This document shows positions 1 through 22,800 of a DNA stretch of 64,000 nucleotides, one piece after another. The stretch is from Mesostigma viride (lineage: Eukaryota; Streptophyta; Mesostigmatophyceae; Mesostigmatales; Mesostigmataceae): assembly GCA_009746045.1 (NCBI GenBank), contig RPFO01002315.1, forward strand, positions 21,625 to 85,624, read 5' to 3'. Position numbers and translations under genes: made by a program. Each line of letters begins with the position of its first letter. The stretch's first letter is position 1. The notes below the pieces were generated by a model. It saw only the letters and a program-made list of their open reading frames with translations, searched no databases and had not been told where the DNA came from.

Positions 1-389
1 AGTACAAACTGTTTGGCCGGTGGTCAAACAGCAACGACTCAGTGGTGTCGCGAACCATTACTAGGGGTGTCTGTCCTGAACACTTGCACTGGGTGGTGCA
101 CGTGTAGCTGGCTGCCACCTCATTGCCACGTGGCATAGGTGAGCAGCCAGGGAATCACCGAGGGACCAAGAAAGACCACGCGCACGCATGCATGGCACCA
201 ACGCACAGACACTCTACCCTCTGGCCCCCCTTCCCCCTCTTTCCCCCCTTCGCACACACACACACACACACACAAAGACCCCCCGCATACCTCTCTAAAC
301 GCTGGCAACCCAAGCGCTGGGGAAAGCTACACTCTACTGGAAAATACCTTTCCCCCACGACACGTGGACCAGCTGCCCCAGGGACCCAC

Positions 390-9209
<8,820 letters not shown>

Positions 9210-10899
9210 ATCGAAGGAATTAACGCAAACTAGAAAATTTCTTCCACGTGCGTCCTAATTATGTATTAGGTATCCACATCCCGAGTTCTCAGTAGCAGAC
9301 TATCATACATCAGGTCGTGCCTGGAAAAGGATCATAAAAAGATCATAACCCACTTGCGGCGTCTCCAAACGGACGACAACCGAGCCGCAATCCATACGTA
9401 GCACGAGCTGGGCGATAGCGCAATCGGAATCGTCAGCGCCATCTTGAAGAGTCACGCAGGTCTTCAACCGGTGCACAGCTCGCAGGCACAGATTCCGGCA
9501 GGAGAACGAGTACTGTCGGCATGTTGAGTGCCACTTCAACGGCAACCATGATTGATTTGCAAATCCGGTGCGCGACTTCTCGGTGCACCAATTGCTCACT
9601 GCCCTATGATCTCAGGACCAAGTACCGGGGTAGTTCCAATTGGAACCACTCTCTTTCTCTGCGCGCAAAGCCTATGTTAGATTGCCCGCGTACTGCTACT
9701 TTTTGCTAAAGACTACGCTGTGAACAAACAAGGCTCAGGGCGATGCCATATTAATCAGGCATGCACGCATGTACGTCAGGCTAGCATCCCTGCTTGCAGT
9801 AATGGAGAATGACTGCACAGTTGCAGTTGCGCAATTATTACGAGCAGTCCATTCGACATTCGGTGTGCTAGGTTTTACACATTCGTTTACGCTCAGTGCA
9901 GCGGGCGCGCTGTGAATTGTGATCGACCTTATGACACCATCACCTGTCACTTGTCACCCGCTCACGAGCGTCGAGCGCGCCATTGTGTGGATGGCCTAGC
10001 TTGTGATTGGGTGATACTAGTTACCATGCCATCTCTGATTAGTAGTTACATTCGTCAGCAGTGAAAACCAGCGTCCAGCGGAGCCCGTTTTGAGGCGTTT
10101 TCCGAAGAACTCGGAAAAATTCCCCCGTTGTTGTTGCTGTTACAACAGGGTTACATACCTCCTATATGTAACAGCTGTTAGCCTGTTGCTGTCTTGCTGT
10201 TGCCGTACCCCTCTTATTAGAAAGGGCGAAGGGAGTTAACTAGAGGCCGATTCAATAGACCGTATATCCCGCGTATATCGTCACTTACATTAAAAATCGG
10301 CTGAAATGATATTTATTCCCATTATTTACTCATTATTGATCGCATTGTTATCCATATTTAATCGGCTGAAATCGCCAAATTCCGGGGAAGTTGGCGATAC
10401 CAGACCGTGATCATCATCCGAGCACGGGTTTAATTAGGTAGGTATGCAGGTACAATTGCCACACATTTCTACTTCTATTCATCTCCACAATCCTGTACGC
10501 GTCCATCGCAGATAAGGCAACGGCAGGCTCGAGGTTTGACCATGGTCCGGACCCTCCAGGCCTGCGGTGGTTGTCTCATGGATATAGGTATTTGATAGGG
10601 CAATTAGCATGCATATGCCATTTGGCCCAACGCTATGATTGGCCCGATATGATCTCGAGCATATGCATAATGAGCAGCTCGCGGGTAGCCGCGGCACTGT
10701 TGCAGGGGTGGACTTACGGGTCAGCCTAGATGTGCATGATTAGCTTACAACGACTGCAGCTCGATAGTGACACAGCCGCCTGAAACTCGATGCGTCAACG
10801 TTTTGGCCGTTCTTGCAGAAACGTCTCGGCGCCGGGCACATTGATTCGGAGGCGACTCAGGTCTGGCTATCCTCGTACTCGCCCAGTCTGTCGTGCATC
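9210..10899. promoter_or_regulatory. Divergent intergenic region between the MATE and PDE genes
   Basis: The two genes start head to head, leaving about 1.7 kb. No convincing ORF is visible. An AT-rich patch (10240-10440) carries two direct copies of AATCGGCTGAAAT. A possible 3' splice site (CTTGCAG at 10813-10819) means the PDE mRNA may have an upstream noncoding or short coding exon. No specific promoter element can be assigned with confidence. Confidence 0.4.
10467..10640. repeat. Dispersed repeat, copy 1
   Basis: It shares a diverged block with 26740-26900: both contain CATTCATCTCYAYMATCCTG followed by CGNGTC, then a purine-rich stretch and GGTTGTCTCAT. This suggests an old non-coding transposon or SINE family. 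Class unknown. Confidence 0.4.
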
Positions 10900-13800
10900 A
10901 TGAGGGGCACAGTTACCAACTACACGGTGCAGCCCGACGCTGCCGAGCAGGTTGTGCCGCACCAACTTCAAAAAAAAAAGGCCTTGCTACTGTCGATCGG
11001 AAGCTCCATTTCTCACCGCCTCACCATTCTCAAAGCGCGACTGGTGCTTTTGCTGGTCATCTGTGCCGCCATTATGATCACGGCCCTGCTGACGTGGAAG
11101 TTCTCCATAGAAGCCACCGAGCATTCGTGCAACAATGTGTCGGCTCAGCTCCGCCGGGACGTCACGCAGGGTGCCATGGAGGAACTGAAGGTGAGCATTA
11201 GCCATTGGTCCAGAGTTGTGCTCTATATGCCCATCTTCCCAGCCTGGTCTGTAAAATGAGCTGTTCTCGTCGTGTGCGATCTTACCGCACGCCACTGAAT
11301 CCTACGCTGATCGTGCCACATGGCTGCCCGGCTGAAATAACTTTTCGTTTTTATTGTGTGCATTACTACCACGATTGCATGCCTTCAGTGCATGTTCCCT
11401 CCCTCCCTCCCTCCCTCCCTCCCTCCCTCCTCCCTCCCTCCTCCCTCCCTCCTCCCCCTCCCTCCCTCCCTCCCTCCCTCCCTCCCTCCCTCCCTCCCTC
11501 CCTCCCTCCCTCCCTCCTCCCTCCCTCCTCCCTCCCTCCCTCCCTCCCTCCCTCCCTCCCTCCCTCCCTCCCTCCCTCCCTCCCTCCCTCCCTCCCTCCC
11601 TCCCTCCCTCCCTCCCTCCCTCCCTCCCTCCCTCCCTCCCTCCCTCCCTCCCTCCCTCCCTCCCTCCCTCCCTCCCTCCCTCCCTCCCTCCCTCCTCCCT
11701 CCCTCCCTCCCTCCCTCCCTCCCTCCCTCCTCCCTCCCTCCCTCCCTCCCTCCCTCCCTCCCTCCTCCCTCCCTCCCTCCCTCCCTCCCTCCCTCCCTCC
11801 CTCCCTCCCTCCCTCACTCCCTCACTCCCTCACTCCCTCACTCCCTCACTCACTCCCTCCCTCCCTCACTCACTCACTCACTCACTCACTCACTCACTCA
11901 CTCACTCACTCACTCACTCACTCACTCACTCACTCACTCACTCACTCACTCACTCACTCACTCACTCACTCACTCACTCACTCACTCACTCACTCACTCA
12001 CTCACTCACTCACTCACTCCCTCCTCCCTCCCTCCCTCCTCCCTCCCTCCCTCCCCCCCTCCCTCCCTCCCTCCCTCCCTCCTCCCTCCCTCCCTCCCTC
12101 ACTCCCTCCCTCACTCACTCACTCACTCACTCACTCACTCACTCACTCACTCACTCACTCACTCACTCACTCACTCACTCACTCACTCACTCACTCACTC
12201 ACTCACTCACTCACTCACTCACTCACTCACTCACTCACTCACTCACTCACTCACTCACTCACTCACTCACTCACTCACTCACTCACTCACTCACTCACTC
12301 ACTCACTCACTCACTCACTCACTCACTCCCTCCCTCCTCCCTCCCTCCCTCCCTCCCTCCTCCCTCCCTCCCTCCCTCCCTCCCTCCCTCCCTCCCTCCC
12401 TCCCTCCCTCCCTCCCTCCCTCCCTCCTCCCTCCCTCCCTCCCTCCCTCCCTCCCTCCCTCCCTCCCTCCCTCCCTCCTCCCTCCCTCCCTCCCTCCCTC
12501 CCTCCCTCCCTCCCTCCCTCCCTCCCTCCCTCCCTCCCTCCCTCCCTCCCTCCCTCCCTCCCTCCCTCCCTCCCTCCTCCCTCACTCCCTCCCTCCCTCA
12601 CTCCCTCCCTCCCTCCCTCCCTCCCTCCCTCACTCACTCACTCACTCCCTCCCTCCCTCCCTCCCTCCCTCCCTCCCTCACTCACTCACTCACTCACTCA
12701 CTCCCTCACTCACTCACTCACTCACTCACTCACTCACTCACTCGCTCGCTCGCTCGCTCGCTCGCTCGCTCACTCACTCGCTCACTCACTCACTCACTCA
12801 CTCACTCACTCACTCGCTCGCTCGCTCGCTCGCTCGCTCACTCACTCGCTCACTCGCTCACTCACTCGCTCACTCACTCACTCGCCCGCTCGCTCGCTCG
12901 CTCACTCACTCGCTCGCTCGCTCACTCACTCACTCACTCACTCACTCACTCACTCACTCACTCACTCACTCACTCACTCACTCACTCACTCACTCACTCA
13001 CTCACTCACTCACTCACTCACTCACTCACTCACTCACTCACTCACTCACTCACTCACTCACTCACTCACTCACTTACTTACCACCGCGATTGCATTCTTA
13101 ACCCTAGGGTTAAAGCCAGGAACGCAACAATATCTCAGATTCGCAGATTTGCATCAGCAGTGCAGCAGTTATCGACTCTGTCCTTCACTTTTTCTGCGAA
13201 ATAGTGGTACAGTTCAGCTGGCCGGGGTTTGCCATCAACCGGTATCCGGATTTGGCCATAAAACAATGCTGCCGCTATTTCTGAAAGAGGAACGAGAATG
13301 TCTGATTTCTCGACATGGCTGCTGTGCTATCCTTGCCGCGCGACGGAGACCTGGCCTACACCGCCATGTGTGCACCGCTCGTCGGATCCGCTGCCGGCAG
13401 GCTGGATCTGCCCATGAGCTGCCTGGGCTCGAAGTTATGACGATTGCTTCTGCCCCGGTGCAACTTGGGTTGCAAACAGGCGATCGAAGAGATATAGACA
13501 TTTAAACAGGCCAAGGCTCGATCCTGGTCGGCTCAGAATTGGGCTGGGTGTATTTCTCAGGCACAGGTGCATGACCAGGCATTGGATAATGTCTACACAC
13601 GACTAGACGATTGCAAAAGAAATCCTTGTAGTGCAAGAGACGGATAATCCCAGAATGGAAAGTAATGCCGTCAGCATTGACCGTGAGGCGGCTCGCATGC
13701 ATACAGTGTGTTGATAAAGCATCAAATGCTACTCCACGCTCAAGGTGCACGGTTTCTCACGAGACTCGGGCGCACAGGGCGGTTGCAAGGAATCTGCCCT

Positions 13801-16800
13801 GCATACTTGTACAAATGCCAGGATATCCCCTCCCCTCCCCTCCCCTCCCCTCCCCTCCCCTCCCTCCCCTCCCCTCCCCTCCCCTCCCCTCCCTCCCCTC
13901 CCCTCCCCCCTCCCCTCCCTCCCCTCCCCTCCCCCCTCCCCTCCCCTCCCCTCCCTCCCCTCCCCTCCCCTCCCTCCCCTCCCCTCCCCTCCCCTCCCCT
14001 CCCTCCCCTCCCCTCCCCTCCCCTCCCCTCCCCTCCCTCCCCTCCCTCCCCTCCCTCCCTCCCCTCCCTCCCCTCCCCTCCCCTCCCCTCCCTCCCCTCC
14101 CCTCCCTCCCCTCCCTCCCTCCCCCCCTCCCCTCCCCTCCCTCCTCCCCTCCCCTCCCTCCCCTCCCCTCCCTCCTCCCTCCCTCCCCTCCCCTCCCTCC
14201 CCTCCCCTCCCCTCCCCTCCCCTCCCCTCCCTCCCCTCCCCTCCCCTCCCCTCCCCTCCCCTCCCCTCCCCTCCCCTCCCCTCCCCTCCCTGCCCTGCAT
14301 CATCTTCCCTCGCATCCAACACGGCCTATCCTGCCCACTGTCACCCAAGTGCCCCACCCATGCCTCCAACCCACGCTTCCAACCCACCCCTCCAACCCAC
14401 CCCTCCAACCCACCCCTCCAAGCCACCCCTCCAACCCACCCCTCCAACCCACGCCTGCATCGTACTTTCCTGGAATGCCCCCCCCCCTCACCCGTTTCCC
14501 CTCCCGCCTGGCCCCCCCCCTCACACCAGGGCCTCCTCGTGCGAGCCTCTGTGGCTGGCTACGGCCTCTACCGGGCGCTCAACAGCCTCGGCGTCGAGTT
14601 CACGCGCGAGGCGTTCTCCTCCGTGCTCCTCCCCCTGATGTGGGGAACGTTCTCCACCAACCCCGACTTTGCGGGCGTCGGAATTGGCACGCGTGAAGAT
14701 GTTCAGGGAGGCTACCGCCGTGACGGCCCAGAGACACCCATCCTGGGCGACCGCGAAGCGGTCGGGGTTCCCTCGCCCGCCAACGACACCTTGCACACGT
14801 TGTTTGGTTACATTCCAGACCCTATCACGGGGCGGCCGCTATTGGACGGCCCCATGGTCAAGATGTGTACGATCGGGTCATGCCCAGCTGTCATGGACCC
14901 CGCGGTGTACATCCCGCCATCGATCGCGCCCACGAAAGGGTCCTGGTGGCCACTCGGTGCAGCCAGCCCGGCGCACAGCATAAAGATGAGCATGAGCATC
15001 AGTACGTGCGACGCGTGCACTGGCACCTGTTGGGTGGCCATGGATGGCCTTGGATGGGTTGCACATGAAGCGAGTCGTGCAAAATGCGGGAATGCCAGGG
15101 AGATTAGTGCATGTGGAGATGGATGCTTTTCTGATGTTCTTCATTTGATTTTGGGTAGGCTGGATGTTGGGGCGGCAATTTTAAGCGGAAGTGCATGGTC
15201 AAATAAGCGTTGAAACGTCTGTGGTTTACCGCCTGAGGCCTTGGTGTGTGCTGCCAGGCCACGCCAAGGATGATGTGGTGTCATGTATCGCTGCAAACTT
15301 TCATGGTGTCTGTGTGCCTCTCTATTTTATTAAAATCTTAAAACCAGCCAGCTCACTCCAGCCCCTGGTCACCGTTCCCTTCGTGCCGGTGCCGGTTGGT
15401 GGCACCTAATACCGTGTCGGGTGGCGGCATCCTACATTGGACGAACGACGGACGACAGCCTCCAACCTGGAGCCCAACCTCTCGGTCCTGATGAGCTTCA
15501 AGGACAGCAAGGGGGACCAGCGCGCGTACCTCTCCATCTCTTCCACCTCAACTGGGCTGCGCACGTTCCTGCAGAGCACCTCCCTCGTGCGCCACTTCAA
15601 CGGCCGCATATTCATCGTGGAAGGCGCCAGCATGCGCATACTGTCCGCGACCAGCGGACCACTGTACACGCCGCCGGTGGCCCCCGGGGCGCGCCCGACA
15701 TTCCTCTCCGCGGTGAATTCGAGCGATGATGTCATTCGTGAGACGGCCAGGTAAGCACTGAGGGTTTTGGATGGCTAGGTAGTTCAATTAATACAACTCT
15801 TTTTCCTCTCGTGAATTCATGATCATGTGCTGAATTGGTGAGATGGCCTGGCAACCACCCTCTCCCCTTTGGGGCGCAACGAGCTTTTCTTTTATTGTGA
15901 GGGGCCTTTTACACAGCTCCTCCAAGGCCAGCGTACAAGGCGACCCTACGCGGCTGTCCTGCATTGTCGAGGGTGGCGCCCTCGCTGACCGTGCCTCATA
16001 CGGATGGGGGCACAGCAGCGTGACCCATCAGGCCTTTCTACTGCTCGACGGCCCTACACAAAGTCGCGCAAGGGATGCACGCTGCCCACCCAGTGCTAGT
16101 GTGCTCGCGGGTATGGTTGTGTGGGGATGACCCTTGATCTCGGCGTTGCTTTTTCCGGCTCATCACAGTCATTATTTTTCGATAATTGTTTGGGATTGAC
16201 TCTCACCTGCCATGGCGGTAGTTCTCCTTCTAAGTGATGCCTCCCTACTCCGGGGCTGCGTAGGGAGCGCCATGGCGGCTGTGGGTGTGGACGCATGTCC
16301 TTGCGTCGTAGGGTTCTTTCAATCCCGTCTGATGCTTCTCTACTGCACAGATGCTTTCGTGAGTTGCTCTGCCTAGTATGCACTGGTATCAAAACATGCT
16401 GTTTGTTTGTTTGATGCCGTCTGATACTTCCCTGCTGTGCTTACGCTGTTTCGTATGCGCTGGTTTTCTGCAGGTACGTGAACACGACGTATGGGTCGCA
16501 GATGTTCACGCAGCCCATCCAATCACGCGCATGGCTGAGTGGCCACGGCGTCTACTACATCACCACGACGCCGCTGGACTACGAAGGCCTGCAGCTGGTG
16601 GTAATTCTGGCGGTGCCTCGAGTGGAGTTCAGTGGGAGGATCGAGGAATCCCGCCGGCAGGGACTCATCTTCACCATGGTCATCGTGATCGTCATGTTTG
16701 TTCTGGGTGGCCTGGCCATGTGCATCTCCACCATCGGCGTGAGCAAGAAGCTGGAGACGCAGGAGAAGGATCTGGACGTTGCGTCAGCCGCGAATAAGGT

Positions 16801-19800
16801 AGGGCAGGAGACAGCACACATGTACATTGGCTGATGGAGTGGGGTGTATCGAGTCAGACATGGGATGAATCAGCACCACCCAGAGAGGAGCCATGCTCGG
16901 GGATACGGTGCAACATACACGTGTGCAGCATGCCTCCATCCAATGATTACTTTGTGTCGAAGCACTCAACTACTTGGAATCCGTTGGCAGTCATTCCCAT
17001 AACTGGAATATCGGCAGCTGTTATAACTGCTATGTAATAGTAGTATTGTGAAGGCACATCCAAACCATCTAGCAGCTACAGCTGTGTAGTACGTAGCAAT
17101 CATCCAGCGGATATCCCCCTGACATTTTTCCCGGCTCGCTGTCTGCGTAGCGTAGCCTTTATCCCGGCTATGCGCCTTGATCCCGGCTCGTCATAGGACG
17201 CGTATGTAGTAGGTTTGGTTGTGTGCTATCTGTGCGCCTTGATCCCGGCTCGTCATAGGACGCGTATGTGGTAGGTTTGGTTGTGTGCTATCTGTGCGCC
17301 TTGATCCCGGCTCGTCATAGGACGCGTATGTGGTAGGTTTGGTTGTGTGCTATCTGTGCGCCTTGATCCCGGCTCGTCATAGGACGCGTATGTGGTAGGT
17401 TTGGTTGTGTGCTATCTGTGCGCATTGATCCCGGCTCGTCATAGGACGCGTATGTAGTAGGTTTGGTTGTGTGCTATCTGTGCGCCTTGATCCCGGCTCG
17501 TCATAGGACGCGTATGTGGTAGGTTTGGTTGTGTGCTATCTATGCGCCTTGATCCCGGCTCGTCATAGGACGCGTATGTGGTAGGTTTGGTTGTGTCCTA
17601 TCTGTGCGCCTTGATCCCGGCTCGTCATAGGACGCGTATGTGGTAGGTTTGGTTGTGTGCTATCTATGCGCCTTGATCCCGGCTCGTCATAGGACGCGTA
17701 TGTGGTAGGTTTGGTTGTGTGCTATCTGTGCGCCTTGATCCCGGCTCGTCATAGGACGCGTATGTGGTAGGTTTGGTTGTGTGCTATCTGTGCGCCTTGA
17801 TCCCGGCTCGTCATAGGACGCGTATGTGGTAGGTTTGGTTGTGTGCTATCTGTGCGCCTTGATCCCGGCTCGTCATAGGACGCGTATGTGGTAGGTTTGG
17901 TTGTGTGCTATCTATGCGCCTTGATCCCGGCTCGTCATAGGACGCGTATGTGGTAGGTTTGGTTGTGTGCTATCTGTGCGCCTTGATCCCGGCTCGTCAT
18001 AGGACGCGTATGTGGTAGGTTTGGTTGTGTCCTATCTGTGCGCATTGATCCCGGCTCGTCATAGGACGCGTATGTAGTAGGTTTGGTTGTGTGCTATCTG
18101 TGCGCCTTGATCCCGGCTCGTCATAGGACGCGTATGTGGTAGGTTTGGTTGTGTGCTATCTGTGCGCCTTGATCCCGGCTCGTCATAGGACGCGTATGTG
18201 GTAGGTTTGGTTGTGTGCTATCTATGCGCCTTGATCCCGGCTCGTCATAGGACCCGTATGTAGTAGGTTGGGTTGCGCTTGGCATTCCGGTTTGCGTGAT
18301 GCATAGATGGATCACTGCGAATGCTTTTCAAGGCTCCCGACTGCCGCGCCATGCTTGTGCACCAACGCCAGATGTCACCTGAGTTCCCTGTGCTTGTCCA
18401 CCTGGCTAGAATCATCCTCAGTTTCGCATGCTCAGTGCCACATGCGTTGGATAGCAAGGAACAAAGCCCCGTGAGATGTGTATTTCTTCAATGCCTTACA
18501 TGTGCATCCCACCTGCCGGCCTGCCTGCCCGGCCGACCCGGCCACCACCAGCGGGCTTCATGGCATCTGGCATGATTCCATCACATACATTTTCTGCCCA
18601 TCTGCCCGCCTGGTGGCCTGCGAGCTTGGCAAGGTTGAATCCTTCCCCATTCTCTCCACCGCATTCCGATTCCTCCAATTCTAAAATAAGATAAATGTAC
18701 ACACACCTCCAATTCTAAAATAAGATAAATGTACACACACCTCCAATTCTAAAATAAGATAAATGTACACACACCTCCAATTCTAAAATAAGATAAATGT
18801 ACACACACCTCCAATTCTAAAATAAGATAAATGTACACACACCTCCAATTCTAAAATAAGATAAGTGAACACACACCTCCAATTCTAAAATAAGATAAAT
18901 GTACACACACCTCCAATTCTAAAATAAGATAAATGTACACAAATTCTTTTATCGCCTAGCCCTCCGGCGCATGAACACGAGCCCAGGGGGGGAAGTGGGA
19001 TGGCTGTATGCCTTACAAGGGCCCCGGGGTGGAAGGGTCATCGCCGTAACATGGCGGTACAATGCAAGAGGGAGTGGAATGCTGCAGACAAAGCGTTTCA
19101 TTTGCGTTTTACTAAAAAATCTTCGATTCTATCAAATCTGCTTGCTATCTTTTTTGCCTCTGGATCGTGCCAAACGACTAGCACGCCCTTGAAGCCACAT
19201 GGGGAATGGTGCTGGTGTTTTTCTAGAACGTTCTTCCACCTGCGTTTTCACTGCTGGATTGTGTGCTCTGCTCAATACCACACACGCGCCGTACAATGCT
19301 CACTGCAGGCGCTGAGGGAGCAGCTGCTGGTCATGACGCAGGTGTACGCGGACGACTGGGCACAGGTGGACATGGGCACCCCCCTGGAGAAGCTTACGGC
19401 GATCATCAAGCGGCTGCGGCCGGGCCGCTTCCTCTCGCACGCGCAGGTGCAGCAGATGCAGGCGCTTGTCACGGCCGACGACCTGCACAAGCCGCAGTTC
19501 CTCGCTACTATCAATTCCAAGGAAGCGGACGGCAATGGTCAGGGCGGGAGACGGCTGCAAGTAGACAGCGAGACAGGCAACTGGATAGAGCTGCTTGCAG
19601 TGGGGCGCAGGCCTGCGACAGACAGGCACGAGTCCCCCCGCCCAAGCCCCCGGTCTGTGAGCAGCACCAGCAGCAGCGTCTACCGTCGCTCGTGGCGCAA
19701 GGAACCGGTAACGATGGATGCCGCTGGCCAGCGCCTGCGGCCCCATGGGAGCGGCGCTGCGAGCCCCCTGGGCCAGATGTCCCTGCACAACATCCAGTTG

Positions 19801-22800
19801 TCTGGCTGGTGGGACCAGGCACCTTTGTCGGCGGCGGTGATGGGGGGTAGCTGCTCTGGTGATGAAAACCTCAGCTTTGGGGAGAACGGCAGCGAATCAA
19901 ACAAGAAGGCGGGTGACAGCTGCCAGCGCGCCAACTCCTTCACAAGCCTGCATGCCGAGTCCGTCCGTCCGGGCAGTGCGCGTTTTGTGCATCTGCTCCA
20001 CCACACCATGGGTCCCATGGAGGCCCACACACTGCAGATGATGAGGAGGGTGGCCATGCTGTCGCTACCCACGGCGCAGGCGGTGTCTGGCTCCGGTGTC
20101 CTGGGGGGTTTACCGGCTCACGGAAGCATCAGTCAGCCGCAGAAGTCTGCGGGGACATTGGTTGCCCAGCGGCCCATGAAGTGGGAGAGCAATATGAGGG
20201 TCTCGACAGTGGCAGAGACTGTCACGGAGCAGCCGACTGAAACCGGGGGGTTGGCTCACCTGCTTGTCCCGCTCAACCCAGAGCAGCAGCAACAGGTGGG
20301 TTTCCTGCGCGCCATCGGTGAGTGGGAGTTTGACACGCTGGCGATGGAGGCGGTGACGGGGGAGGGCATCCTCCCCCTCGTGGGCTACACGCTGTTCCTG
20401 CGCGAGGGGCTCATCTTGGAGTTTGGCATCGACGAGCACAAGCTGGCCAACTTCCTGCTGCAAATAGCGAGGTGGGTGGGTTTACCCAACTGGTATTATA
20501 AAGTCGACGAGCGCAAGCTCGCCTAGTATAGGGGGCATGCCGAGCTGAAATCTGTGGTCCAACGTCCATGCACTGCAATACAGTAGTCACAGATACCGCA
20601 TCATGCTTGCACTGCCCACCGTAACCGCATTTTCGTTTTTTCTTGAAACTCTCAAGTAATCTAACATGGGCACGTGCTCACAAGCATGCATGTTCTGATT
20701 TGGCACGCCGCAAAGGTGAAAACCATGTGCGTTCAGTGCCGGTCCGCGGAAAACGCGGAAAACGCGATCTGCAAATGAATCCGACCGGAATCGAACTGGG
20801 GACCTCTCGCACCAACTTTCGCTGACTATAGGACGGACGTCTCCGGATCCTAAGGCATCGCCAACTTACACCTACAGTCATCCTCAAAAGTTCTCCTTTC
20901 CGGGGAGTGATGCAAGCCTTTCGGATTTGGTACTAGATAAATCATTCGAGATCTGTGTGTGTAGGAGTACTACACACGTGTCTGCACTCGAGACTTGTTC
21001 AGTCTCGAAACGTGAGACGGGCTGAACACGGCACAAGCATGCATGTGCACAGTAGCAGTGGTGGATGGCAGTTGCGACATATAGTGCACATACTCAGCAG
21101 TACTTGTGACGTCAGATAAGGCTACATGAGTTAGACATATAGCGCACATACTCAGCAGTACTTGTGACGTCAGATAAGGCTACATTAGTTACACATATAG
21201 CGCACATACTCAGCGGTACTTGTGACGTCAGATAAGGCTACATTAGTTACACATATAGTGCACATACTCAGCCGTGCTTGTGACGTCAGATAAGGCTACA
21301 TTGGTTAGACATATAGTGCACATACTCAGCAGTACTTGTGACGTCAGATAAGGCTACATTAGTGCGACATATAGTGCACATGCTCAGCCGTACTTGTGAC
21401 GTCAGATAAGGCTACATTAGTTAGACATATAGCGCACATACTCAGCAGTACTTGTGACGTCAGATAAGGCTACATTAGTGTGACATATAGCGCACATACT
21501 CAGCAGTGCTTGTGACGTCAGATAAGGCTACATTAGTTAGACATATAGCGCACATACTCAGCAGTACTTGTGACGTCAGATAAGGATACATTAGTTAGAC
21601 ATATAGCGCACATACTCAGCAGTACTTGTGACGTCAGATAAGGCTACATTAGTTAGACATATAGTGCTCATACTCAGCAATACTTGTGAAGTCAGATAAG
21701 GCTTCATTAGTTAGACATATAGCTCACATACTCAGCAGTACTTGTGACGTCAGATAAGGCTACATTGGTTGGACATATAGTGCACACACTCAGCGGTACT
21801 TGTGACGTCAGATAAGGCTACATTAGTGTGACATATAGTGCACATACTCAGCCGTGCTTGTGACGTCAGATAAGGCTACATTAGTTACAACTAGCGCAGG
21901 CTTGATGCTTTGTTGAGGATCTGTCGTCTGTACCTCGAAAATCCAAGCAGGCCTGCCTCTAAACTAGCCGCCTAATGGATCTCTTTGGATATTATTAAGA
22001 AGAGAGACTGTCACAGACTCGTAGACTGGGGCAGCCGCTGGTTGTAAAACGCACCAGCCGTGCGGATTATGGATGTTTGATTCGGCGACTGCTACAAACT
22101 GATGGGAAACTTGCTGGCCAGCAATTTTCGGCCCTTCGCTACTTTAAGCTCTGAAGTGAGCATGAAGATGTGCTGGGCTTTATGGAATGTGCTGTATAGT
22201 TATACCACTGAAATCTGGTGTCACAGGCTAAGGGGATGACCATTGTTACTCGTGCGTGGCCATAAAGTCGGCGATGACAGCGCTTTGTGCAGTAAGCTCC
22301 AGTGGGCTTGGGCACTTGGGAGCTTGGGTCCGAGTAGGGCCATTCCCGAGCTATAGAATTTCGAGGAAAAGTAGCAGTTGTGGTGTTGCACGAAAATTGA
22401 ATGGCGCTTGTCGGAGGTTGTCCTGCATGGCGAATGGGAATCATGGCACACCATGGTGTCAGCTTTGGATATAGTTTCTTTCGCCCGCCCCCCACCCTTT
22501 CCCATTGATTAGAGCATGTGCTAGGTGCAAGACTGTTGTCTTGGTCCGTCCCACCTTGCCATTCATGGGTGGAACGGTCCTGTTGTCTTGGTCCGTCGCA
22601 CCTTGCCATTCATGGGTGAAACGGTCCTGTTGTCTTGGTCCGTCCCACCTTGCGATTCATTCATTGGTGGGATGGTCCAGTCTGCTAATGTTTCCAGTGT
22701 GACCTGTCGATAGTGAGTGGAGGGGGTGAGTGAATGGGTGTAGTGTGTATTACGTTCTCATGCCTATTGTCCGTTGGTGGTCCGTGTGTGCTTGGTATTT

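Noticed and set aside
11205-13505. Very long open frames (up to 766 codons) of PPSL/THSL repeats
   Set aside because: They are translations of a tetranucleotide array that lacks stops in all plus frames. The only real sequence at the edges is PDE intron.
14808-15041. Minus-strand ORF with a signal-peptide-like start ([20 protein letters not shown])
   Set aside because: It is antisense to the second PDE exon, whose plus frame fits the neighbouring exons in phase. No splice partners were found.
17178-18258. CRISPR-like regular repeats (also 18672-18943 and 21069-21893)
   Set aside because: Units are contiguous with no unique spacers, and the context is a eukaryotic intron. These are minisatellites.
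20770-20880. tRNA-like segment on the minus strand with AGTTCGATTCC resembling a B box
   Set aside because: The T stem has mismatches and no acceptor/anticodon stems could be folded. At most a decayed tRNA-derived repeat.
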